Shown here: piece after piece, positions 47,301-59,300 of the stretch
Layout: each line of letters begins with the position of its first letter
How positions within the stretch are numbered: position 1 is the stretch's first letter
Origin: Bicyclus anynana
Taxonomy: Eukaryota; Arthropoda; Insecta; Lepidoptera; Nymphalidae
Assembly (NCBI RefSeq): GCF_947172395.1
Contig: NC_069094.1
Location: 11,646,292 to 11,710,291 of the forward strand
DNA length: 64,000 bases
Direction: 5' to 3'
Translations under genes and position numbers: made by a program
The notes under the pieces: model-generated
Told to the model about the DNA's origin: nothing
The model's database searches: none
Seen by the model: the letters and a program-made list of their open reading frames with translations, nothing else

Positions 47301-50300
47301 TGTCCGAGAATAGTTATATTTGTCTCCGAATTTATATCCTTTGGTAGTTTTAGCACTGTTTCCATTGACGATGATAACGGTTTCATTTCTATTTGTGTTA
47401 CAAAAAACATATTGAAAATTGCAATTGTTTTCAATAAATCCATTTTGATTGGCACTTAACACACACACTTCTTTATAATTACTGTATTATTAATTGTATG
47501 AAAACTAATGTCTTTGTCGGTTTAATTAATTGTCACTTAATAATCACTGACGTGCTACACTACGTGTGAATTAATTAATTGTGATGGTTTTCAAAATGAA
47601 TTGTGTTATATGACCACCAATTTATGATTCACCAACAGGCTGCTACAGTTTTAGTTCCTTGTAGGTTTTATATATGATGAAAATTCCTTATACAAGTGAC
47701 AAGTTTATAACTATATATGGAAAATTAGGAAAAAAAAATCCCAGGTAAAAATCAACTATCCAATGATGTTATGAATATCCAATGCATGATATGACTCATC
47801 CAATTAGTCACACAAAGGATAATTGGCATATTGATTCAATATCATAAGGTTTATAACATTGATAAAGAATTAGATTTTTAAGTTTCTTTGATTTAAATAC
47901 GTAAAGGTAAAAATATTTAATTTATTTAGTTTCTAGCTCAGTCAGCAACCTACTCGTATTATGGGGCAGAAAAATTGGCATGGGACAAACTTTTCTTATT
48001 TAGTGCAATAATTTTAAACGCCTTACCGTTGTTAAAACGATTGATAAAGACTTTGAGGAAATATGTTAGTAATGTATGTTGTCAATCAGCATTACTTTTA
48101 TTTTGACAGTTTAATTTATAAATGAAAAAAAAAACCCTTGAACGACTATCCCTCAGGACAACAAGATGTCCTTTAAATATAATTAATTTTATTTGATAGG
48201 TGAATCAAATGTCTACACGTTGGGAACTATTGGTGCGCATCGAGTCGTCACCACAAAGTTGCCATCGGTTGGCAGAACTAGAGAGGCCATGACTGCTGCC
48301 GGCAACACTACTACTAGGCTACTGGGGACATTCCAAAAGGTAATCTGCTATTTTCTAGTGCTATAGGACATGAAATGGACTCCTAAAATTAGAAAAGAGA
48401 AGTCACTGCTCTCATGCAATGCCCATTTTGTACACACTCGATGTATCGACTATACTGCATATTTGGTCGATAAATTCAGAAAACAACGAATGGTTTTGGC
48501 CAGACATTGCGAAGATGTGGAATGCACTCAAGTCTGCAACACTTGATGCTTGGATAATAATCTTCAAAGAGAGAATTTGCTCTAAGGAACTGAATTTACT
48601 AAAGGTTAAATTTTACGGTCTGTGATGGGCCTGCAACTATACACTCAGCATACGCCAAATATATTTATTCTTTAACATAGAACTACAAATTTGAAGGTCT
48701 TCAATAAAACTGCCAGGTGTACTAGCTACAATATTTTTATCACGCGCCACAAAAATACCTGACCGTTTTTATTGGTTATAAAACTTCCAAACACTAACAA
48801 ATCTATTTAGCCAAGTGGCGTTAACCTATTTAGTATGACCTTGTACGCCTGTTCATACGAAATAATGTTGAGAATTGGTCAAAGCTCATTTGGTATGGCG
48901 CTATTACGTTAGTAATGTATCAAATATGTTCAGAAATAACTGTACTTGCGTGCCTTCGTGTATTGGTATTATTTCTGTAAGCAATGCGATAATATATCCG
49001 TTTATTTTTGAACGATACTCAAGAGATGTTTTATTTTTACATTATGATTTACAAAGGCAGATGTTCGAACGTTAAAATTAATTTGATGCAAGAATTTTCC
49101 TCGTACTAAATTATTATCAGCCTATATTTTAACTACTACTAAATGTACGGATTGTTATATATCCAAATGAATCTAATTGATTTAAATCATTACTATGTTA
49201 ACTGTCACGAAGGGATTCTCAATCAGCGGTAAATCTAAAGATCCGTTGGTTTTGGCGAGTTCTTCAGACCCATATCTACTAATATTATAAATTCAAAGGA
49301 AACCTGTTTGTATGTCTATTTTGTTACCTTTTCGACAAACGTAGACAATTATCTCTTAGCATGGCCTATTAGATAGAAAAGGTGGTTGAAAGTTTGTATG
49401 AAATTACATAAACTATCGGTTAAACTAAATAACTTAACTTAATAAATGGTTCAAAGTCTATTTCATTCTACAGGCGAAACCTGTAAAATGAAATAAGTAG
49501 TCTTTGAACCATTAACTCATTTTTCGAGTTACATTCATAGAATAAGGGATGAAAGTCACATATTATTATGGTAATAGTTGAAGTCGCAGATGTCTGTTAG
49601 TAGTAAAATATGCTAAGAGTGATGTCTTATGCAAGTCACATGGTATTCGAACTTGGTATTCATGGCAATTCTGTATCCGCAGGTGGATTACGTATTCCTG
49701 GTTGGCGTCGGCGGCGGAGTGCCGCACTATACGGACTATGCCAAGCACGTGAGGCTTGGAGACGTCGTCGTGTCTACGCCCGCGCCGGATCTGCAGGATA
49801 AGTAAGTTCTGCTTCTCTACTGCTATACTTACTACATGTTCCTATTACTATAATACATCAATACATATTTAACACTAGTAGACGCCGCGCGGCTTCACCC
49901 GCGTGGTTCCGGTTCCCATAGGAATACGGGGATAAAGTATAGCCTACAGCCTTCATCGATAAATGAGCTATCTAACACTGAAAGATTTTTCAAATCATAG
50001 ATACGAACCAGCTTAAAAAATCTTTTTTTTCTGTTTGTCTGGGATGAATCTTTGGAACATCTGAACTAATTTTAACGGGATAATAGGACATATACTACCA
50101 TCTACCTACTTTTTATCCCGAAAAAATCCAACATTTATGTGGGATTTGTGAAAAACTCAATTACGCGTGGACGAAGTTGCGGTGTCTTGCTTGTTTTATA
50201 AAACCCGACCTATAGGATAAGGCCTTACTCTAAAGGATAGAGTAGGTAGATCATCGGAGAAGCAAGTTTTCCTTACCACTTACCCGGGTATGGAAGTACG

Positions 50301-53300
50301 CTTCGAGGCCCGTACCCCCACCCGGCCTAATCTCCGGTCTAAAATCCAAGATCTTAAAGTACAATATAGTATTCTGTTAATTTCTATTGACAATATTTAT
50401 TCGACGTTAAGTGTACCTAATTCATATCGTAAATTGTTAGAACACATTAATCTGAATTCTGAACTATTGCAATATAAAATCTTAAAAGACCTTGAGTATA
50501 AACGTCTATGAAATTGGTCTACGTACTTAACTAAAAAAAAATTAGGTTGTAGTTTAAAAATAAATATTTCCATGATTTCTATAAAGTACACAACCGTTTT
50601 AACGTAGATAATTACTTTATTATCTTTCAAGGTTATATCTGAAAACATGACTAATCGCGAAGTTCCCACCCACAGTTTAAGAAACAATTCGAGGTTTCTG
50701 TGTCGTTTTATCTCAACAACCTACAAAACCTGCAGTTAAAATATTGTCTTTTTCGGGTTGCTAATATAGAAACCTAATTTATGTAGCCTCAAAAACTCCA
50801 CGGTTAAGGAGGTTGCCCCAAACAAAGTGTTAATTCCTCGGCCATTGGCCTACTGTGTTAACAAAGACTTTAGACACTCATTTGAAGGAAAATATTATAA
50901 ATAAATAGTAAAATAAATTCATTTGGACAATACACACATCACTATCTTGCCCCAAAGTAATAGTCTGTATTATGTCATTTGTTGCTGTCTGTGTTGCTAA
51001 GTGGAAAACTCAAAAGCGGCTGAACCGATTTGGCTTATTCTTTTTTTAGAATATTCCTTGAAGTACGACGATGCTACCATTGTAACCCTACGGGTAGGGT
51101 AGGAGTATTGTAGGATTGGTATAGGTATGAAATGCACATAAGTCAAAGAGAAGCTTGACCAAGTCCGCTAGTTATATTTTTAAATGTAAATAATAGCAAA
51201 TAGTCTTTCCAAAAAATCTGTTATTAATTACCTATTATTTAAAGCTTACCTACTTTTAATCAAGTAAAATGATAGGAGTATCTTATAATATTAATTATTA
51301 TCTAAAGAACTATCTGAAGTATGTAAGATACAAATAACTTTGATCCGACTTGCTTTGACAACTTCTTTGGGCACCATTTAATCAATTGCTTTCTAAATAA
51401 GCCGCAAAAGTTAATTTCGAATCCAATAGATTGGCATATAATTTATTTATTGGGCATACATGGGTAGGTAATAACTATAATAAATACATTAGTTCTATGC
51501 TTAGACCATTAATAACTGGACGTGGTTCGCTAACCGTTACCCCTCTGGCAAAGATCAAAAATCTATGATCTAATGCGTTTATAAAAACTGTTGCTACAGA
51601 ATCGATGTTTCATTGTTGTAATCGTTTTCGTCGTGTAAGGAGCTCCCTAAAAATGCCGGTTTGTGTAGTTAAATGGCATAAAAAACGGCCAAAAACTTGT
51701 AGTTTAGTAAAAGATGGAGTAACGTTTCATTTGAAAGTATTTAAACCTTAATTTTATCAATTTTTTAATAAAAACAATTTATAAAAAGAATCGATTCTTT
51801 TGACGAAACAGCCAAACATCGATCAGTAATCGAATATTCTATGTATTTAATCTGTGGATAGTCTAAGCAATGTCACAGTAAATATGCAAACAGTAGTTTG
51901 ACTTCATACTAGAGGTCGAAACGCGAGCTATACCTCAATTTCAATTTCAACTTACTAGTTAAATAGATTTTATTAATTAGAAATAAGACTATAACTCACT
52001 AACATACTAAACTTAAAACAGATACACTAACAATATACTAACATAGAAAAAAAAATTAAAACTGTTACTCTTATTAATTGAAAAACTTGTTTAATGTAAT
52101 AATATAAGGAATAATAAAGGCTTTGAAATTGAGAAAAACATAAGGGATTAAAGGGCTAACATAATTTACGGAACCCTACACTGCGCGTGGCCCGACCCGC
52201 ACTTGACCGGTTTTTTAATATTTGGTCACGTAGTGTGGAGGTAATAACTAGATGGCATCACCAAAATAAACATATGAATACGACCTATCCTTCAAGGTCA
52301 TTGATTAGTATCAGCCTTATTTAAATCTACCAATCAAAAAACAACACGCATATTATTGATCACTTCCTATTTTACTACAATTTACAAAATATTTTATTTG
52401 TTTACACAAAAAAAGTATATTTACAATCACAAAACTAAATGGAAATACAAAGTTGGCAAATGTAATTAAAATGCTGGAGGCAGGCAGTTTACGTACCGCG
52501 CGCTGTAAGTATTTATTTCAAAAATACGGTCGAGTATACTGCTTGTATATATTTTTACTGTGCACAATGTGTTTGTTAGTGTGTGTAAAAATTACGCGTG
52601 TGTGTATTGCGTGTCAAATTTATAGTTGTGTGTAGTGTATGGACACAGAATACCTCGTCCCCCTCAAAAAATGACAGACTTCTTTGTTGGTGAATTTGGG
52701 TGCGAACCACGTCCAGTTATTAATGGTCTAAGGTTCTATGCATCCTTTCTACACCTGTAAGTTGCACAATGCTTTTTATTCTGATTGTGTTACCCTAAGG
52801 CTCCTTAATGGGACTTCAGCGGCGTCACCGGGGATTTTCACCGTCAAGCATCGTCTGATGGGGCAAAAAGGTAGAAGCAGAGTAGATGGGCGGAACGACT
52901 CTCTAGGGGCGTCTCATCTGAGACTCGGACCTCGGCTTAGAGGGCCTTTCAGGAAGGGTGTTTTGATTGAGTGTATCGGTCCGCGGTCCGGGCGCCCCCG
53001 AGATAGTGAGTTTAAAGGTATTCGGCAGTGCGTTGCGATGGGATGGGTGCTCCGTATAAGGAGACTTTCTTTTTTTCCTTGAGAAGAGTACTGCTGCACT
53101 CTTCTCTGGGTTTACCTCTATCCTCCATTTGCGAAACCACTTTGCTATTTGAACTATGTGCAGTAATGTATGGTATGAGGTGCCATGAGTAAACCTCAGA
53201 ATACAGAAAACCACCAGAAGGAGTGATAGCGCAAAGAAGTGAAGCCATTTAAACTACACATTTTACGATTACTCACTCTGTGTTTGTCGTGTTGTTTGAC

Positions 53301-56300
53301 GTGCTATACAGGTGACAAATTTAATTAAATTAAGCCGTCTTGTGCTATTCCTTCGTGTTAAAATGCCGTTGGTAAAAAAAAGAAACTGAATAGGATCACA
53401 TTTCACGTGTAAGTAGCACAAATAAATATTCTTATGTTAAAATAATGAATAATTTTTACGTGAATTTAGTTGTCATAGAAACCGATGACTTCATTTTGTA
53501 AGTGTTGCCAATGTAATTGTTTTGATTTTCCCTACTTTTAATTTCAATTCAAGGATTTATTATTTATGTAAAATATTAATCAACTAAATAGGTAGGGTTC
53601 CGGCAATTAAGTTGAAATAAAATTGTGGTAATCAGCGCAGATAAAGAAAGTGTAAAATAATCTTAAAGCTTTAAAATTTTACAAATAACAATGGCGTGCT
53701 ATATTATAATAAGTTCGTTCGTTCTTGTCTGTTTGTGTGTTTGTTTGCACATTTGTTTGTTTTCGTGTGTTTGTTTGGTCTTTTGTTTGTTTGTGTACCT
53801 ACTTGTTTGCTTGTTTGTTTGAGCAAGAGGATTAAATAAAATATTTTTATCTTCAAAACACATTCTTAAAAGATATTAAACCAATTAAATGGCCTTATTT
53901 ATACTTGAATTTTAAGATACATAAAAATTAGAGAAATAAGACGAGATAATAATAACTGTGCACGCGATTGAAATACATATTTATAATAATAATATTATAT
54001 AATTATATGGAATATATAAAATTATTATTGTAAATATGTATTTCTTTTGATTGTTAGTTGATAAGTTTTATAATAACCGTCTTATTATATCTATTATTTA
54101 TTTGTCCTTGTCTTAAATTTTTTAGAGTTTATTTTCTTGCTGACTCTTAGCAATCACTAGAAAACCGGTCCCACTGTTTTTATTATTTACCATACAAGTT
54201 AACATTTAATGTGATGAACTGTACACTTATTGTTTTCCTTTTAACATTATAAATTTTTACCACAAAATAGGGAAAAATTTAACAGCCTCATGTACTAGCA
54301 ACATTACGCGGGTGAGAATTGCGACGAGTGCAGGCTGTTGTGTACAATTTTTGGACACACTGCGCACTATAGAATGACATCTAAACGTGGCTTCTGGTGG
54401 TTTTCTGTATTCTGAGGAGTAAACATTGCAACACTTGACGCAATTACAATCGCGTGCGAAATTTTGAATTATTTGACATTTTTAATGTACTACATGGAGC
54501 TCGCATTTAACATTCGTAGCTGTGTTTATAATTGTACCTGCGAGGATAACTGTAATTTAGGTTCAAATTTACTTGCCGGGGTCTCTAGGTTCGCTTCCAG
54601 CTCTTGTCTAATTTCTGAATGATCAGAAGTCTGGTTTCGATCAGGAACTCCGGTTGGAGGAATGGGGATATAAAAATACCAAAATGATACAAATTTGAAC
54701 TGAAAAGCTGTAAACAAAACACGTGCTAACATCGTGTTTATATTAATGAAGCCTTGACACATATATAGAGTTTCCAGTTTAACCGACGACTAGGCGCCAT
54801 GAGGCACAGTCATATTGCACCTTAACCAAACGTGAGAAAATCCAATAATCCACTCATTTGTCGAATCATAAATTGTCCTTTCGTAATTATTTCTTGGCAT
54901 TACATCGGTGGCGGGTAACTAATGTGTAGGAAAACCCTACACATTTATTTATGCTTATTCATTGTTCTGAATTTTGATCTATACTTTTATTCGTTGCGGT
55001 ATTTCAGATTCCTTTTTGGTAAAAAGATTCACAAATTCAAGTTAAATAGTTACAAAGTAATGTCTATTAACTTCCTCGTTGGTCTGTAGTTAGTCTATTT
55101 GCGCACGAGGTCCTGGGTTCGAATGTGGTTCAGGGGTTGGTATATGAATTAGAGACCTTTTATTTCTTCTAAGAAATTGTTCCAAAGGAGTATACCCACC
55201 AGCCCCAACGTCGGCCCCGGGAACCAAGGTATACCCCCGTATAAAAGCATATCGAGATGATAAAATAATGTATAAATAAAGATCTGGTTAAATATAATTG
55301 GTTTTATAAAAGAAAAAAAAATTACCAAAAAGTTTGCCGGTATACCAAAGCGTGGAAGTAACATTTGAAGCTGTATTATTCCAACAAGCTTCAAAAACAA
55401 GAAAACGAATAAACAATCCAATCATAATCTTCTAAAAATGTGGTAAAACTCAGGATGTATGGTCAATAATCTTAGCTTATCCCCATGGTGACAAATTAAA
55501 GCTGAATTAGAAATACCGTAAAACGTGGCAAAATTTTTTTGATTAATGATTTTTATCAAAAAATGATTTTTTGAAAATTCTTTATAATTCTACTTTTTTT
55601 TTTATTGTTTTACAAATTAGCCCTTGACTACAATCTCACCTTGATGGTAAGTGATGATGCAGTCTAAGATGGAAGCGGGCTAACTTGTTAGGAGGAGGAT
55701 GAAAATCCACCCCTTTCGGTTTCTACACGGTATCGTACCGGAACGCTAAATCGCTTGGCGGTAAGTCTTTGCCGGTAGGCTGGTAACTAGCCACGGCCGA
55801 AGCCTCCCACCAGCCAAAATTAATAATGATTAAAGTAGAATTATAAAGACTTTTTAGAACTAAGCAAATTACCGGGTGGCTTGGTAACTAGGGTAGGCCT
55901 GGGCCAGGGATGGGCATTTTCCTTTTTCAGCCTGGTGTTAGGAAGTCGGTGGTGTTACTCTCTAACCTGAGAGCATGCTAAGCAATCGGTTCATGCAAAG
56001 CGGTTTAAAATATTGAGACCTTACAGTGGTATTTAATGAATTTAAATTTAAATTTCCAAGGAAATCCAAGTCATACACAAAATGTAACGTTAGTACGTTC
56101 AGCTATTCTGTGTAGCATTCTCTAATTGGAACAAATTACCTAAATTGGTTATTAAATCAGGGTCAGGCATCGTCCGTAGGTGACCTCAGAATATGCCCCG
56201 AGAATGGGTTAAATGAACGTGCTCCTTGAACTGTTGATCATAACATTACCTGTGTAAAAACGTCATTGATGACTCTGTAAACCGAGTTCATTACCTATTT

Positions 56301-59300
56301 TATTGTGTCTCACGTCATATTAGCTCCTAACCGCAGAAAAGATATAATTCATTCTTTACTGCGGTCAGTAATCTAGACGCACGGCTGTGTGTCAGCCAAG
56401 ATCAGAAGTGAATAGGGTGATGCACTTTGTATGTATGAAGTTGAATTTAATAATAATAGTTTAATCATAATAAACATTGTAAAGAATGACGATTTTTCAA
56501 AGAGCGACTGTTGAATTTAGTGCTCTGGCTGGCTCTTCTCAGCAGAACCTGCCTTCCGAATTGGTGGTAGTCTTTACAAATAGTCAAACTTGGCGTTTCA
56601 AAATTACTTTCTACTTGAAATAAATTTAAATATACACACTTACTTTGAAATACTTTATATACGCCAATAATTTTGACCTACGAGTATTTTCGATCCGATC
56701 CCATCCACACCTTCGCAATAATACTATTAAAAATACTTATTGAAGTTCTAAATTAGTTATTAATGCATATTATAATGTATGTATTTAAAATGTGTAGTTA
56801 TCATTTACTTTTACACCTCACCCATAACTTCAAGAATGCGTTATTAAATTCATTAGGCGATTTCGGATATTTAAAAAAATCTAAATTTAAGAAAATTTTA
56901 TATCGACATCTAAATAATTGTACACCTTTTCATAAATTAATAATTTTGATAAAAAAACTACTTTATCAGTGATTTTGACTAGATTATAATATTGTAAAAT
57001 TAATAAATGAAAAAAAAACAATACACAGTGCAGTACAGTGATAAGAAAAATGGACTTCTATACGAGGGTATACCTGGGTTCCCTGGGCCGGCGTTGTATG
57101 GGCCCACCGCCTCTATGTTCCCCTTTATCCCTGTATTCCCCTTTGGTACACTTATCAATTCTTGTGTCCTTACTGAATTAATTTTTGACTTTTTAAGTAA
57201 TCCTTTATTAAGTGTTTTGTGCTATAGCGAATGTAGTGTTTGTAATATAGCGTACTTGGTCGCTATATTACATTTATTTATGTTACGTTTGTGTGACTTT
57301 ATCAGAACGGAAAATAAACGTCTTATGTATTGTTCTATTGTTAAGAAGGATAGGGCTATAAATATTCATTTAGTATGGTAATAAATTTATAATCATATTA
57401 AAGGTTGTTTATATTTTTCTATTTAATTTTGTGTACATGTAGAATTTATTATGAACTGGACCCTGAGCCTTGATATTTTTAAATATTTGTTTGAACTACT
57501 CTATCTATCGTTGAAGACCATTGAGATTTTGTTGATTTGTATACTATGTAAAGATAAATGTATACTGCTGTAGTTAAGCAAATATAATTATTGTATATAG
57601 GTAGTAGGTATAAATCATAAAATTCAACAATTCAAAATGCTAAAACTTAACACATGTAAAATTTTGATGTTTTTTTTTTGGGTTCCGAACGTACGTAGTA
57701 CAAAAACGGATCACTCGCGCACATTTTAATGTCTGTCTGTTTTCTCCGAATGTACCGGACCGATCCAGTTGAAATTTGGTACACATATCAATTATTATTG
57801 TGACCCAAACGCAGAAATGTAGTTTTCTACTTATACCTAGGTAGATTACAGGAAAAAATGTATAAGTTCACGATCTTCAACTAACGTGGTAAATCATTCA
57901 ATATTATCTTGCATATTATTCCTATTAAAACCTGATCATCAAAACTTATGTTAACAATAATAATTTCAATAATATTTAACGAAACAAATATGCCTGAAAA
58001 TTATATAGTTAGGTACAATTTCAGGTCAATTTGCAAAAACATGATAGATTAACAAAGTTCGGAACCCTCTGCCTCTTCACGCAAGTTCTACTCGCACTTT
58101 TTTCATATTTACAATTAAGTACTGTACATTTTTGGCAATGCATGCATAAGCAGTTATAGGGTGATTAAACTTTAATTCATGCGTCAAAGCCGTGAGGATT
58201 CAGTAACCTATTCTTAGGGAAATTTCGTCGAATCACGTCACCTGGGGTATTTGTATTAAATGCACCTTTCCTGTGCCTACATGCATGTGTCACTCACCCT
58301 GATGACATGCAGTAAATGAAAAAAGTAAAAAAAATTTTTTAAAAAAAATGGTTTTATGATGTAGATAATGTATCTATCTATCGCCTAAAAACTAGATCCT
58401 GCAATTAGATAGATAGATTAACAGTGGAATTCATAGACATTGGAGCACTCCCAGGAGATCATTCACCCACTGAGTGTCAAATTCTCAAACAAATAGAGGT
58501 TAACAGCGGCTGAATGATCCCCTAGGTGTGCCCCTACAACGTCTATGTATCCACTGTAAGTCTTAGGTACTATACATCACACCACTCTCCTCATCAATGT
58601 AGGGTACCTATTGATCTGGCAAAACAATAAAATCAATAGTCATGATGTAATGGATCATCTCCACACAAATAAGTCGGGTGAGGATATGTACTTTACCTGT
58701 AAGATGCGGGGGTTGTATTCTTCCAGGCCCTAGATCAAAAGTCATACTGATCATAGCACTACACTACGCTAAGAGATGGCGCGTACCACACATTGATATT
58801 ATTGCGCATGCACTCCCTTAGCTGTGACGTCATTATGTCATCTCTACTGAATTTAATATGATTATTCTTGTCCGAAAGTTAAGAAATAAAATGTTTGTAG
58901 TCCCTTTTTATCGTATCGTTGCCCGAACTATAAGAAAAATTTCATCTACGCGCTCATAGGCATTCAAAACCCTCCTCGACAATAATACCTACAAGCTTTA
59001 TTGAATGATAGACATACTCCTACTAAATTGGTATGTATGTACCTGATTTGCTAAAGTACTTTGAGAGAGTATTTGAAAACCCATTATTCAATACTCCCAG
59101 AGTACCTCTACATCTTAATAATGTCTATAAAGAAGAAATATTTCATTGTTTGTTTGCTTTGTATTGAATAGGCTCTGAAACCACTGCACTGATTTGAAAA
59201 ATCAATCAATCAATCAATAATTCTTGAGTTATTTATAAAATAGGTCTATGCAATATTTTCTCGTTAACGAGTTTTTAAGTATTAAATATTATATGAATAT

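Larger units (their letters stand above)
29494..48199 (+). other. 18.7-kb intron 6 hosting a minus-strand gene cluster
   Basis: The intron is bounded by TGG|GTAAGT at 29494 and TTTGATAG at 48199, and the phases of exons 6 and 7 agree across it. It contains the three galectin-like genes, all antisense to the host, and many repeats listed separately. The stretches 28321-30100, 42276-43230, 44830-46180 and 47450-48199 hold no gene that I can see. Confidence 0.8.

Noticed and set aside
52738..53082. 114-residue plus-strand ORF
   Set aside because: It is antisense to the LINE RT fragment and overlaps repeat sequence also seen at 42712.
57007..57381. 124-residue ORF with PGFPGPALYGP
   Set aside because: No homology recognised; the PGFPGP stretch comes from a repeat that also occurs inverted at 55160-55250.
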